DNA of 64,000 nt from Aggregatimonas sangjinii (GTDB lineage: Bacteria; Bacteroidota; Bacteroidia; Flavobacteriales; Flavobacteriaceae). Made by a program: the position numbers and the translations under genes. Positions within the stretch are counted from its first letter, which is position 1. Each line of letters opens with the position of its first letter. The notes beneath the pieces were generated by a model that saw nothing but the letters and a program-made list of their open reading frames with translations, searched no databases and had not been told where the DNA came from. The stretch is from positions 4,659,615-4,723,614 of the forward strand of contig NZ_CP040710.1 in NCBI RefSeq assembly GCF_005943945.1. Reading direction: 5' to 3'. Positions 1 through 8,703 of the stretch are shown here, piece after piece.

Positions 1-309
1 TTCGAACGGAAAATTCTTTAGGCTGTAATCCTTGATTCTTCCGGTGCTAACGCCCTTAAGGAACTTTAGCATCGAGGACAATTGCGGCCCAAGGTCATGG
101 TAATGCAAGAAGGCATCTTTTTCATAACCAACATTTACGAACGCGGCATTCAAACCGGTTACGGGCTTCCGTATCTTAGCGAGGAATATATCCCCTACGG
201 CAAAATTGTTGTTGTCCTCATCTTTATGCAATTCGGTGAGTTTCCCATCCTTTAACAGGGCAAAATCAACGGCATCTGAACTAGATCTTACGATTAATTC
301 TCTATTCAC
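1..309 (-). CDS. rng: Ribonuclease E/G family protein, N-terminal part (runs off the window)
   Basis: Reading the minus strand from a GTG at 309 gives 103 codons open to the window edge, beginning MNRELIVRSSSDAVDFALLK and continuing into VGDIFLAKIRKPVTGLNAAFVNVG and a KDAFLHYHDLGP segment. This is the N-terminal, S1-domain-containing part of the RNase E/G endonucleases, which process rRNA and degrade mRNA in the cytoplasm. No ATG lies in frame nearby, so GTG is the chosen start. It sits downstream of HU and a small basic gene on the same strand, an arrangement known from Flavobacteria. The catalytic DNase-like part lies outside the window. Confidence 0.85.
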   Translation of the reverse strand, partial: MNRELIVRSSSDAVDFALLKDGKLTELHKDEDNNNFAVGDIFLAKIRKPVTGLNAAFVNVGYEKDAFLHYHDLGPQLSSMLKFLKGVSTGRIKDYSLKNFPFE

Positions 310-434
310 CTGATTGTATTTATGTCCGTTCCCATTGCATCGGGAGCGGATAGATTAAACAATGCTGTAAACAAGTCGTAGCGACTTGCCGAGGTCTCTT
401 TTCGAACCTCTCTGTCAAAGAACGTATTAAAATG

Positions 435-461
435 AAAAAGTAGTTGAGACAACTACTTTTT
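435..461 (-). terminator. Intrinsic terminator after the small basic gene
   Basis: A perfect 12-bp inverted repeat (AAAAAGTAGTTG, loop of 3, CAACTACTTTTT) spans this site. On the minus strand it ends in a run of T. The stem contains the TAG stop codon of the 29-residue gene, so translation termination and the hairpin overlap. It would separate HU and the small gene from rng. Confidence 0.75.
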
Positions 462-542
462 CTTGTGACGGTTAGCTCTCCGGCGCTTTTTACGCTTATG
501 GGTAGCTACCTTATGTCTTTTTCGTTTTTTACCGCTGGGCAT
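453..542 (-). CDS. 29-residue highly basic conserved small protein
   Basis: The minus strand encodes MPSGKKRKRHKVATHKRKK then RRRANRHKKK and a TAG stop, 29 residues of which more than half are Lys, Arg or His. It lies 23 bp downstream of HU on the same strand and ends inside a terminator stem. I recall near-identical tiny proteins at this position in other Flavobacteria; composition resembles very small ribosome-associated basic proteins such as THX, but no function can be assigned. It is too short for usual gene-length cut-offs and easy to miss. The ATG at 542 is the only plausible start. Confidence 0.75.
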   Translation of the reverse strand: MPSGKKRKRHKVATHKRKKRRRANRHKKK

Positions 543-565
543 AAAGTTTTACTTTTAGTTATTTA

Positions 566-856
566 TTATTTTATGAGTACGTTACTCTTAACACCTTCTA
601 CAAAAACCTTAGCCGGTTTAAACGCTGGAATGTTGTGGGCAGCAATCTTGATTGTCGTATTCTTAGAGATGTTTCTACCTGTTTTCTCCGCTCTGGTTTT
701 GATAATAAAACTTCCAAAACCTCTTAAATACACATTATTGCCACTTTCCAATGAAGATTTAACTTCTTCCATAAAGGATTCCACAGTTGCCTGAACATCT
801 CCTTTTTCCATTCCCAGTTTATCCGAGATCTTTGCTACAATTTCCGCTTTCGTCAT
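566..856 (-). CDS. HU family DNA-binding protein
   Basis: A 96-residue protein starting MTKAEIVAKISDKLGMEKGD with the HU/IHF signature region GFGSFIIKTRAEKTGRN and a following NTTIKIAAHNIPAFKPAK arm segment. HU dimers bend and compact DNA without strong sequence preference. Length and motif order match the family exactly. It is divergent from mutY, with a Bacteroidota-type -7 element about 32 bp upstream of its start, and is followed by the small basic gene and rng. The C-terminus is a few residues longer than in E. coli HU, which is normal in Bacteroidota. Confidence 0.95.
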   Translation of the reverse strand: MTKAEIVAKISDKLGMEKGDVQATVESFMEEVKSSLESGNNVYLRGFGSFIIKTRAEKTGRNISKNTTIKIAAHNIPAFKPAKVFVEGVKSNVLIK

Positions 857-887
857 GTTAAAATAGTATAGTTTGTTTTAGGGGTTG

Positions 888-895
888 CAAATATA
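888..895 (-). promoter_or_regulatory. Bacteroidota-type -7 element for HU
   Basis: The minus strand carries TATATTTG, a full match to the Bacteroidota -7 consensus TAnnTTTG, about 32 bp upstream of the HU start. A clear TTG -33 box is not evident in the AT-rich sequence behind it. Confidence 0.55.
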
Positions 896-976
896 TAAAT
901 TAAATTTATTCTTTTATCCTGTACTACTAATTTTAAGTCTGTAAACCACTACTTTAGCCGTTTACGACCAATTACT

Positions 977-2026
977 ATGCCGTTTTCCCAAAAAATCTTA
1001 CAATGGTACGCCGAAAATAAAAGGGAACTGCCATGGCGAAGCACTACAGACCCCTATAAAATTTGGCTTTCGGAAATCATGCTGCAGCAGACCCGGGTGG
1101 CGCAGGGCACGCCCTATTACCTCAAATTTGTTAAGCACTTTCCTACGGTCGTTCATTTGGCGGACGCTCCCGAAGAAGAGGTACTGAAACTATGGCAAGG
1201 TCTTGGCTATTATTCAAGAGCCCGGAATCTGCACGCCACTGCTAAAAAAGTCGCTTACAAAATGAACGGCGAATTTCCCGATTCGTATGCCGAGCTTATC
1301 AAGTTAAAAGGCATCGGCGACTATACCGCAAGTGCTATTGCATCGATCTGTTTCGGAGAGTTGCAACCTGTAGTCGATGGTAATGTATTTCGGGTGCTGG
1401 CTCGTTATTTTGGGGTGGATAGGCCCATAAATGATAGTGGGGGACCGAAATATTTCAAAAAACTGGCACGGGAAGTGATGCCCTTGGAGGAAATTAGAGA
1501 ATACAATCAAGGCATTATGGAGTTCGGCGCGATACAATGCGCTCCTAAAAAGCCGTATTGTCTGCATTGCCCCCTAAATGAAAGTTGTGTCGCCCTACAG
1601 AAAAACAAAGTGCATGAGCTGCCCATAAAACTGAGAAAGACCAAGGTTCGCAATCGGTTTTTCAATTATTTAGTGGTTTTGGGTCAAAATGAGCAAGGTG
1701 AGTCCGTAAGTATTTTGAACCAGCGTACGGGCAAGGGTATTTGGCAAAACCTATATGAATTTCCGCTGGTGGAGTCAGAAGCGCGTATTGGTCTGGATAC
1801 GCTTAAAAAAAGTATTCCGTCTAATTTGCAGCCCGATCTTATCAATGAAATAAACTTGTACAACGAGAAGGAAATCGTTCATAAACTATCGCACCAACAC
1901 CTTCATACCCGATTTTGGATCGTAAAGACGACGGCAGTAATTTCGAAGGGAATTCCATTAAAGGATTTGGAAAAATACGCTGTCCCCGTTTTGATTGCAG
2001 AGTTCATGAAAGCATTTAAATTTTAG
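977..2026 (+). CDS. mutY: A/G-specific adenine glycosylase MutY
   Basis: A 349-residue base-excision repair glycosylase that removes adenine mispaired with 8-oxoguanine. Visible features: catalytic Glu in LSEIMLQQTRV (about residue 37), helix-hairpin-helix LKGIGDYTASAIAS, catalytic Asp in VDGNVFRVLARYF, and the 4Fe-4S loop C-X6-C-X2-C-X5-C (CAPKKPYCLHCPLNESC). The C-terminal third is the NUDIX-like 8-oxoG recognition domain with LSHQHLHTRFWIV. Length is normal. It is divergent from HU and is followed after 25 bp by ssb, the usual Flavobacterial order. Confidence 0.97.
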   Translation: MPFSQKILQWYAENKRELPWRSTTDPYKIWLSEIMLQQTRVAQGTPYYLKFVKHFPTVVHLADAPEEEVLKLWQGLGYYSRARNLHATAKKVAYKMNGEFPDSYAELIKLKGIGDYTASAIASICFGELQPVVDGNVFRVLARYFGVDRPINDSGGPKYFKKLAREVMPLEEIREYNQGIMEFGAIQCAPKKPYCLHCPLNESCVALQKNKVHELPIKLRKTKVRNRFFNYLVVLGQNEQGESVSILNQRTGKGIWQNLYEFPLVESEARIGLDTLKKSIPSNLQPDLINEINLYNEKEIVHKLSHQHLHTRFWIVKTTAVISKGIPLKDLEKYAVPVLIAEFMKAFKF

Positions 2027-2034
2027 TACTTTTG
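2027..2034 (+). promoter_or_regulatory. Possible -7 element for ssb
   Basis: TACTTTTG immediately after the mutY stop fits TAnnTTTG and lies 18 bp before the ssb start. No convincing -33 TTG is seen at the right spacing, so this is only a candidate. Confidence 0.35.
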
Positions 2035-2051
2035 TTATTCACATTTGAGTT

Positions 2052-2504
2052 ATGAGTGGAACGTTGAATAAGGTGATGCTGATAGGGCATCTGGGAGACG
2101 AGGTAAAAATGCATTACTTTGAGGGCGGTGGCTGTATTGGCCGTTTTCCAATAGCTACCAATGAAACCTATACGAACAAGACTACTGGGGAGCGAGTTAC
2201 CAATACCGATTGGCATAATATCGTGGTACGCAATAAGGCCGCTGAAATCTGCGAAAAGTATTTGAGCAAGGGCGATAAGGTGTATGTAGAGGGCCGCTTA
2301 AAAACAAGACAATGGCAGGGCGAAGATGGTAATACCCGTTATTCCACGGAGGTTCAGGTGCAGGATTTTACCTTTTTGAGCACGAAAAAGGAGAGTCAGG
2401 CGAATGCCGCACAAACGCAAAAACCAGTACAGCCCGAGGCTACCGGTTCTGCTGGTGTTGAAAAGGCATCTACGGCCGAACAGGAAGATGATCTTCCGTT
2501 TTAA
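2052..2504 (+). CDS. ssb: Single-stranded DNA-binding protein
   Basis: A 150-residue SSB with the OB-fold opening MSGTLNKVMLIGHLGDEVKM, the TDWHNIVVRNKAAEICEKYL and GDKVYVEGRLKTRQWQ segments, a Gln/Ala/Pro-rich linker, and the acidic C-terminal tip DDLPF that recruits replication and repair partners. It coats ssDNA in replication, recombination and repair. It lies between mutY and gldE, as in other Flavobacteria. A second protein at 51378-51758 ends in the same DDLPF tip. Confidence 0.97.
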   Translation: MSGTLNKVMLIGHLGDEVKMHYFEGGGCIGRFPIATNETYTNKTTGERVTNTDWHNIVVRNKAAEICEKYLSKGDKVYVEGRLKTRQWQGEDGNTRYSTEVQVQDFTFLSTKKESQANAAQTQKPVQPEATGSAGVEKASTAEQEDDLPF

Positions 2505-2521
2505 CTTGTAAATAGCAACTG

Positions 2522-3847
2522 TTGGATCCCGACCCTTTACGTCTAATATTTTTTTCTACGGCTCTTGATAGTTTTTTTGCGGTGAAAATCGCTGTTTTGG
2601 TGTTGCTGCTAGTCTGCTCCGCCCTAATCTCTGGTGCCGAGGTGGCTTTCTTTAGCCTGTCCTCTACCGACGTGAAGGAAATCGAGGAAAAAAAGACCTC
2701 CCGTGGCGATATTATTGCAAAACTCCTCAATCGGCCCAAAAAGTTGCTGGCGACCATTTTAATCGCGAACAATGCCATCAATATCGGTGTGGTTCTGCTG
2801 TTCAGTGATATCGGAGAAGTGCTATTCGGTTCAATCAATTACCTATTGTTCGGATTTATAGACATACAGTTTTTGCTCGAGGTTGTCGTGGCCACCTTCC
2901 TTATCTTAATGTTCGGCGAGATTCTTCCTAAAGTATACGCCAATAGAAACAGTATCGCCTTTGCAAATTTTATGGCCTACCCCTTAAAGGTTTTGGATGT
3001 GCTTTTTTCGCCCCTCAGCCTTCCGATGCGGTCTGGAACTTTGTTTATGCACAATAAATTGGGTAAGGAAAAATCGAACCTGAGCGTCGATCAATTATCG
3101 CAAGCTCTTGAACTCACTTCCGATGGTGATACGACCAAGGAGGAACAAAAAATACTGAAAGGTATCGTCTCTTTTGGCAATACCGACACCAAACAGGTCA
3201 TGCGGCCCCGTATCGATATTTTTGCCTTGAACGAGTTGATGAAATTTCCAGAGGTTATCGCGGAAATCAAAAAACACGGTTATTCCCGTATTCCGGTTTT
3301 CTCCGATAATATGGATAACGTGCTCGGTGTATTATATGTTAAGGATTTACTGCCCTATATCGATAGAAAGACCTTTGATTGGATGTCGCTCATTCGCGAG
3401 CCTTATTTTGTGCCGGAGAATAAAAAGTTAGACGATTTGCTTTTGGAATTTCAGGATAAGAAAAATCATTTGGCCGTCGTGGTCGATGAGTATGGGGGTA
3501 CCTCCGGAATCGTTACCTTAGAGGATATTATCGAGGAAATCGTCGGGGATATCAGCGATGAGTTCGATGATGAAGATTTGGTGTATTCGAAATTGGATGA
3601 TTTCAACTATGTGTTTGAAGGAAAAACGGCCTTAAAGGATTTTTATCGGGTCGTAAAAATCGAAAACGAAGAAGAATTCGAAGAAAAAAAGGGCGAGTCT
3701 GAAACGATAGCGGGCTTTGTACTTGAAATCGCGGGGAGTTTCCCCAAAAAGAGCGATACCATCCATTTTAATAAATACCAATTTAAGGTCGAAAGTTTGG
3801 ACAAAAAACGGTTGAAGCAAATTAAAATCACGATGCCACATGAATAG
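2522..3847 (+). CDS. gldE: Gliding motility-associated protein GldE (DUF21/CBS/CorC family)
   Basis: A 441-residue membrane protein. The N-terminal half holds DUF21-type hydrophobic helices (VLLLVCSALISGAEVAFFSL; LLEVVVATFLILMFGEILPK), followed by paired CBS domains (VMRPRIDIFALNE; HLAVVVDEYGGTSGIVTLED) and a CorC/HlyC C-terminal domain. The start is TTG at 2522, giving MDPDPLRL; GldE proteins commonly begin MDPDP, which supports it. GldE is associated with GldD in gliding and type IX secretion in Flavobacteria. Its 3' end overlaps gldD by 8 bp, so the two are translationally linked. Confidence 0.9.
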   Translation: MDPDPLRLIFFSTALDSFFAVKIAVLVLLLVCSALISGAEVAFFSLSSTDVKEIEEKKTSRGDIIAKLLNRPKKLLATILIANNAINIGVVLLFSDIGEVLFGSINYLLFGFIDIQFLLEVVVATFLILMFGEILPKVYANRNSIAFANFMAYPLKVLDVLFSPLSLPMRSGTLFMHNKLGKEKSNLSVDQLSQALELTSDGDTTKEEQKILKGIVSFGNTDTKQVMRPRIDIFALNELMKFPEVIAEIKKHGYSRIPVFSDNMDNVLGVLYVKDLLPYIDRKTFDWMSLIREPYFVPENKKLDDLLLEFQDKKNHLAVVVDEYGGTSGIVTLEDIIEEIVGDISDEFDDEDLVYSKLDDFNYVFEGKTALKDFYRVVKIENEEEFEEKKGESETIAGFVLEIAGSFPKKSDTIHFNKYQFKVESLDKKRLKQIKITMPHE

Positions 3848-4397
3848 GTTAAAAGCATTGTTGTGTGCCATGGCAGTCGTACTATTGGTGGGCTGTAAAG
3901 AAGAGGATTCCATACCGAAACCGAGCGCCGAATTGCGTTTGGAGTACCCGAAGGCCCAGTTAGGAGTATTGGAAAAGGACCAATTTGAATTTCAATTCAA
4001 TAAAATGGCCCGCTTAAAGGAGAAAAATTCGCATTCGCTCACCTTGGATTATCCGGAAATGAGGGGCACCATCTTCATGAATTACAGAAAGATCGATGGT
4101 AATTTAGAGAAATTGTTGGGCGATGCGCAAAAGTTTAGTTATGAGCATGCGGTTAAGGCAGATGGCATTGATGAGAAAGTGTTCATGAATGAGGAAGCAA
4201 AGGTCTATGGAAATTTTTATAGCGTTACTGGAGATGCCGCCTCCCAAGCCCAGTTCTACGCCACCGATAGCACAAACCATTTTGTAACAGGTTCGCTGTA
4301 TTTCTACGCCAAACCCAACTATGACTCCATTTACCCCGCGGCGGTTTACCTCCAAAACGACATCCTGACCATAATGGAAACCCTGCGTTGGAAGTAA
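3840..4397 (+). CDS. gldD: Gliding motility lipoprotein GldD
   Basis: A 185-residue predicted lipoprotein with signal peptide MNRLKALLCAMAVVLLVGC and lipobox LVGC, so the mature protein begins at about Cys19. It overlaps gldE by 8 bp, the conserved gldE-gldD arrangement. GldD is needed for gliding and type IX secretion in Flavobacterium. The mature part is rich in charged residues (PSAELRLEYPKAQL, then GTIFMNYRKIDGNLEKLLGD). Length and context fit the family well; no catalytic motif is expected. Confidence 0.9.
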   Translation: MNRLKALLCAMAVVLLVGCKEEDSIPKPSAELRLEYPKAQLGVLEKDQFEFQFNKMARLKEKNSHSLTLDYPEMRGTIFMNYRKIDGNLEKLLGDAQKFSYEHAVKADGIDEKVFMNEEAKVYGNFYSVTGDAASQAQFYATDSTNHFVTGSLYFYAKPNYDSIYPAAVYLQNDILTIMETLRWK

Positions 4398-4472
4398 CTT
4401 GAAATTTTCCCCGATCCCTAAGCTTCGATTTTTTGCTACATTTGATAGCATCTTCTACAAAGTGAAGTGATC

Positions 4473-5510
4473 ATGAACGTTTCCGGTGAACTTTTGTTCT
4501 TCTTTAGTGCCTTGGGTGTCTTCAATGCCCTGCTCATCAGTTTTTATTTTTTCTTTCTTAAAAGGCCCAGGAACATTTCAAATTTCTTTTTTGGATTTTT
4601 ACTGTTAATGCTCGCCATTAGGGTAGGTAAGTCGGTATTTTATTATTTCAATGACGACTTACACTTATTATTTATCAAAATCGGCTTGATCGCATGTATC
4701 CTGATCGGTCCCGCGCTCTATTTCTACATCAAATCTTTGGACTCCGCTAATCTTGAAATCCGTTTTTGGAAAATACACTTCTTGGTATTGGCAAGCTTAG
4801 CGATTTCCATTGGGTTTTTGTTCCCTGAAACGCACAATCCGCGACTAGCCTTATTTCATTGGATGCCTATAATCTATACCATTTGGTTGGGTTATATAGT
4901 AGCTACAGGTTGGTCTATACGGCACACCATTTCTAAGATTTTCAGGAAGGGGGATAAATTGTCAAGTCTCGATTTCTGGGTGCTCAGTGTCTTCGTGGGG
5001 AACTTTATCATCTGGCTGGCCTATAAAACAGTATCCTATACCTCTTATATCGTTGGGGCACTAACGTTTTCCTTCATCTTTTATCTATTGTTCCTTTTGC
5101 TTCATTTTCGGCGGACCAAAGGGGCTATTTTTACGAAATCTATCAAGTATTCCAACAAAAAAATAGAAGCTACGGAAGCGGAAAACCTCAAAAAACAGCT
5201 AAGACAACTCATGGAAAAAGAAAAGCTGTATACCAATGCGGACTTAAAGCTTTCGGATGTTGCGAACAAAATGAATATCCTACCCCACACCTTATCCCAA
5301 CTGATCAATGATAATTTGGGAAAGAGCTTTACCCAATTCATCAACGAGTACCGTGTTTTGGAGGCCAAAAACCTGATCCAATCGAATGCGTCCATTAAAC
5401 TGGAGGCGGTAGGTTACGATTGCGGCTTCAATTCGAAATCTACTTTTTATTCCGTTTTTAAGAAAATGACCCGCACTACCCCGGCAAAATACAAGGAAAC
5501 CATTTCCTAA
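4473..5510 (+). CDS. AraC-family transcriptional regulator with N-terminal membrane domain
   Basis: About 345 residues. The first ~210 carry seven hydrophobic segments typical of Bacteroidota membrane-anchored AraC regulators. A helical linker leads to a C-terminal AraC HTH domain (LKLSDVANKMNILPHTLSQL; then YDCGFNSKSTFYSVFKK and RTTPAKYKE). The ATG at 4473 is chosen over a GTG two codons upstream. It probably senses a membrane-associated signal and regulates nearby genes; the DJ-1, beta-lactamase-fold and NTF2-like genes follow on the same strand, but a regulatory link is inference. Confidence 0.88.
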   Translation: MNVSGELLFFFSALGVFNALLISFYFFFLKRPRNISNFFFGFLLLMLAIRVGKSVFYYFNDDLHLLFIKIGLIACILIGPALYFYIKSLDSANLEIRFWKIHFLVLASLAISIGFLFPETHNPRLALFHWMPIIYTIWLGYIVATGWSIRHTISKIFRKGDKLSSLDFWVLSVFVGNFIIWLAYKTVSYTSYIVGALTFSFIFYLLFLLLHFRRTKGAIFTKSIKYSNKKIEATEAENLKKQLRQLMEKEKLYTNADLKLSDVANKMNILPHTLSQLINDNLGKSFTQFINEYRVLEAKNLIQSNASIKLEAVGYDCGFNSKSTFYSVFKKMTRTTPAKYKETIS

Positions 5511-5615
5511 AGGTATCTTAAATCGCTTCCAGATTTATAAATCCGAACTCCTGATTTATAAGTAACCCCTACTTTCATTACGATAGTACCTAGTATTGCT
5601 AGAAACATTTGCGCA

Positions 5616-6398
5616 ATGGGAAGAATAAAGAATGGCTTTGTATTACTCTTAGTAATGATTTGCTTTTTTTATGGATGTGCAGAGGATAAAAACGGCCCTG
5701 TAGCGGAGAAACCGAGGGAGCGTATTTTGTTCATTGTTTCGAACGCTCATTTCTATGGGGATTCGAATATCAATGCCTCCAACCATTTTGCCGAAATCGT
5801 ACATGCCTATGACGTTTTTACAGCAGCAGGTTTTGCAATTGACTTTGTAAGTCCCGAGGGAGGGGCCATCCCGATCGGCTATATCAATACCTCAGATTCG
5901 CTCCAGAAAAGATACCTGTATGACAATACCTTTATGGATGCGTTGGAAACGACTAAAAGCCCGGATGAAATCAAGGCAGCTGATTATAAAGCGGTCTATT
6001 ATGGAGGTGGGGGAGCAGCCATGTTCGGGGTGCCGGAAAACGAAAGCATCCAAAAAATCGTGATGGAGCTATACGAGCAGCATAAGGGAATCATATCGGC
6101 CATTTGCCATGGTACGGCCGGAATCGTGAATCTAAAGACACAGGATGGTAACTATGTGTATGCCGGAAAGAAGGTAAACGGTTTTCCCGATGTGTTCGAA
6201 AGAAAAGAAGCCGAGTACTACAAGACCTTCCCTTTTTCGATTCAGGAGCGCATCAAGGAGGGAGACGGTAACTTCATGTTTTCCGAAAAGGGTTGGGATG
6301 GTTTTTATCAGTTAGATGGTCGTTTAATCACCGGTCAAGACCCTAGCTCCGCAGCCATCGTAGCAGAGAAAATCCTTGAAACCTTAGAACAATTATAA
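5616..6398 (+). CDS. DJ-1/PfpI family lipoprotein (type 1 glutamine amidotransferase-like)
   Basis: A 260-residue protein with signal peptide ending in a lipobox (CFFYGC, Cys at about 21), so probably anchored in an envelope membrane. The DJ-1/PfpI fold is shown by RILFIVSNAHFYGD, GFAIDFVSPEGGAIPIGY, AVYYGGGGAAMFGVPEN and the nucleophile elbow AICHGTAGIVNL, whose Cys is the expected active-site residue. C-terminal segment DGRLITGQDPSSAAIVAEKI matches the Hsp31/ThiJ subgroup. Substrate is unknown. It lies 22 bp before the beta-lactamase-fold gene, so they probably share a transcript. Confidence 0.85.
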   Translation: MGRIKNGFVLLLVMICFFYGCAEDKNGPVAEKPRERILFIVSNAHFYGDSNINASNHFAEIVHAYDVFTAAGFAIDFVSPEGGAIPIGYINTSDSLQKRYLYDNTFMDALETTKSPDEIKAADYKAVYYGGGGAAMFGVPENESIQKIVMELYEQHKGIISAICHGTAGIVNLKTQDGNYVYAGKKVNGFPDVFERKEAEYYKTFPFSIQERIKEGDGNFMFSEKGWDGFYQLDGRLITGQDPSSAAIVAEKILETLEQL

Positions 6399-6420
6399 CT
6401 CATCAAAAAACGAAAAGTCC

Positions 6421-8124
6421 ATGAAAAATGTATTCACCACATTGTTATTCTTTGTAGGGATTACCTCTTTCTCTCAAGAAAATCAGAAAAGGGAAATCAC
6501 ACCAGACCGGATAGATGCCGTTTTCTCCCAATGGGATACCCCCGACAAGCCAGGAATTGCCGTAGGCATCCTGAATGATGGCAAGGTAGTTTATACCAAA
6601 GGGTATGGTTTGGCCAATTTGGAACATGGCGTTCCGATAGGGCCTGAAACCAAATTCCATATCGGTGACCTGGCAAAGGAGTTTACCGTTTACGCGCTTC
6701 TGCTTTTAGAGCAACGCGGCCAGCTTTCGCTAAAGGATGACATTCGAAAGCACTTACCCCAATTGGAATCCTTTCCAAATGCGATAACCATTCAGCAGCT
6801 GTTGCATCATACTGGTGGACTGAACAACGCTGACGTTTCCAAGGTCTTAGCCGGATGGAGGGAAGAAGATACATTTACTAAGAATCAAGCCTATGACATG
6901 ATTCGAAACCAAGCGAAATCGGCACCTGAGGGCGGAAGCGTGCAGCGATTTACCGATACCGGGTTTATGATACTCGAAGACCTGATCGCCCGCATCGCTA
7001 AGACATCCTACCCCGATTTTGTGTCCAAGGAAATCTTCGAACCCCTAGGTATGTCAAATTCGGTATTCGATACCCAAGGCGCTGCAATCGCTAATAGGGC
7101 CCAAGGGTATGTTGCCCTTGATGATAGCTTCTCCAATTCGACCATGAATTATGAACATACCCTTGTATCGGATGTCTATACTACCGTAGGGGATATGTGT
7201 CTATGGGCCAAGGAACTGGCAGACCCAAAAATCGGTACGGAACAAATGGTCGAAAAATTCGACAGCCTCTCGCTCGTAGATGGGGAAAGGGTCGAAGAAA
7301 ACAATTTGGCATTGTACACAGGAGGGCATCGGTTTTGGAATTTTAGGGGAGCTAAAAAACTATACCATGTCGAGGTTGTCGGGGGTTATGCCAGTAAATT
7401 GATACGCTATCCCGCCTATGACCTTGCCGTTGTGATTATGGGAAATGATGGAGCCTACAACGGCTATGCTGGCACCGAAGCCAGTGCTTTATATATTGAG
7501 AATTTTTTAGACCCCTCGCCGGAGGGCACTGCTAAAATAACTTCCAAAAAATTGTCAAAGCAACAACTCATGGCGTTTGAGGGCGATTATTGGGATGTGG
7601 CCAACCATACTACCCGTAAAGTGCACATCGCCAACGATACCTTACGGTATTTTAGGGGTGCAGGCAATGAAAGCGCCCTCGTACCCTTGAATAAGGATAC
7701 CTTCAAAATGATTACATGGGGTGAGGTAACGGTTCGTTTCGATACGAATACCGTCCCCAAAACCATGGATGTCGTGGTCGGGGACGATACCTCGCATCTC
7801 ATTGCCTTTAAGGCCGATGCAGATTGGACCAAAGACCTCGACACCTTCACGGGAAAGTATTATGCCGCGGACCTGGATGTGTATTATTCACTCAAGTTAG
7901 ACCATGGAGAACTAGTCATCACCCATCCTAGGATGGAACAAGTGGGTTTGGCCCCAAGAATACCCGATTTGTTCACGGGAGACCGCAGGCATTTTTCGTC
8001 TTTGGCATTTCAACGGGATACCAACGGAATGGTCACAGGCTTTCAGCTATCCACCGATGGCGTGGCTGATATTTGGTTCCAAAAGGAAACGGCCCAAGTA
8101 GAAAATTTGCTGAAAACGAAATAA
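6421..8124 (+). CDS. Beta-lactamase-fold (serine hydrolase) family protein lacking the catalytic serine
   Basis: A 567-residue secreted protein (signal peptide ending ITSFSQ) with the class C beta-lactamase/DD-peptidase fold: PGIAVGILNDGKVVYTKGYG, then ITIQQLLHHTGGL, then FEPLGMSNSVF. The SxxK motif is replaced by Asp83-Leu-Ala-Lys86 (FHIGDLAKEFT), and the YxN motif by Phe177-Thr-Asp179 (QRFTDTGFMI). The KTG-like third motif is also not recognisable. It should therefore not act as a serine hydrolase; a binding or scaffold role is inferred. C-terminal ~170 residues form a second beta-rich domain. It lies between the DJ-1 lipoprotein and an NTF2-like gene. Confidence 0.85.
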   Translation: MKNVFTTLLFFVGITSFSQENQKREITPDRIDAVFSQWDTPDKPGIAVGILNDGKVVYTKGYGLANLEHGVPIGPETKFHIGDLAKEFTVYALLLLEQRGQLSLKDDIRKHLPQLESFPNAITIQQLLHHTGGLNNADVSKVLAGWREEDTFTKNQAYDMIRNQAKSAPEGGSVQRFTDTGFMILEDLIARIAKTSYPDFVSKEIFEPLGMSNSVFDTQGAAIANRAQGYVALDDSFSNSTMNYEHTLVSDVYTTVGDMCLWAKELADPKIGTEQMVEKFDSLSLVDGERVEENNLALYTGGHRFWNFRGAKKLYHVEVVGGYASKLIRYPAYDLAVVIMGNDGAYNGYAGTEASALYIENFLDPSPEGTAKITSKKLSKQQLMAFEGDYWDVANHTTRKVHIANDTLRYFRGAGNESALVPLNKDTFKMITWGEVTVRFDTNTVPKTMDVVVGDDTSHLIAFKADADWTKDLDTFTGKYYAADLDVYYSLKLDHGELVITHPRMEQVGLAPRIPDLFTGDRRHFSSLAFQRDTNGMVTGFQLSTDGVADIWFQKETAQVENLLKTK

Positions 8125-8174
8125 AAATTTTGTCCATTAAAACAAGAAAAACGAATAATTTAAATCATACCACA

Positions 8175-8603
8175 ATGAGCATATACAAAATTATAATTCC
8201 GGCCCTCCTAATGTTCGGCATACAAAACGTAAAGGCACAAACCGATTTGGAAGCTATTACCAGTACATTATTGGATTACTTGGAGGGCACGGCCAATGGA
8301 GAACCGGAAAGGGTAAAAAGTGCGTTTCATGATGATTTGAACCTATATAGTGTAGCCAACGATACCCTGCAGGTCTGGTACGGGCAGGACTATGTGGGGG
8401 GCATCAAGCAAGGGAAAAAGAGCAATCGTATTGGCAGGATCGTTTCCATAGATTATGAAAATGATGCCGCCATCGGTAAAATCGAAATTATGATGCCCGG
8501 ACCAAAACGGATTTACACTGATTATCTTATGCTCTTAAAGTATCAGGGTCGCTGGAAAATCATACACAAGTCCTTTACTTATGTAAATTATCCCAGCGAC
8601 TAA
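8175..8603 (+). CDS. NTF2-like / putative lumazine-binding family secreted protein
   Basis: A 142-residue protein from the ATG at 8175. An in-frame opening further upstream overlaps the previous gene, but the signal peptide begins at MSIYKIIIPALLMFGIQNVKAQ, so this start is preferred. The mature part (ITSTLLDYLEGTANGEPERV, FHDDLNLYSV, then YLMLLKYQGRWKIIHKSFTY) matches the NTF2-like lumazine-binding family found widely in Bacteroidota. The cone fold usually binds a small molecule; the ligand here is unknown. It lies 50 bp after the beta-lactamase-fold gene and is probably cotranscribed. Confidence 0.8.
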   Translation: MSIYKIIIPALLMFGIQNVKAQTDLEAITSTLLDYLEGTANGEPERVKSAFHDDLNLYSVANDTLQVWYGQDYVGGIKQGKKSNRIGRIVSIDYENDAAIGKIEIMMPGPKRIYTDYLMLLKYQGRWKIIHKSFTYVNYPSD

Positions 8604-8703
8604 AGTTCACTGGCTTCATTTAAAGTATATTTCTCCACCAAAAACGGGAGAGCATGAAGTACGGATGCCATAAAAAAATTATCTTGCGGCAACACTTCAT
8701 ATT

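Noticed and set aside
444..794. Open frame of 116 codons on the plus strand
   Set aside because: It lies opposite HU and the small basic gene on the minus strand, and its translation has no domain or ribosome-site support.
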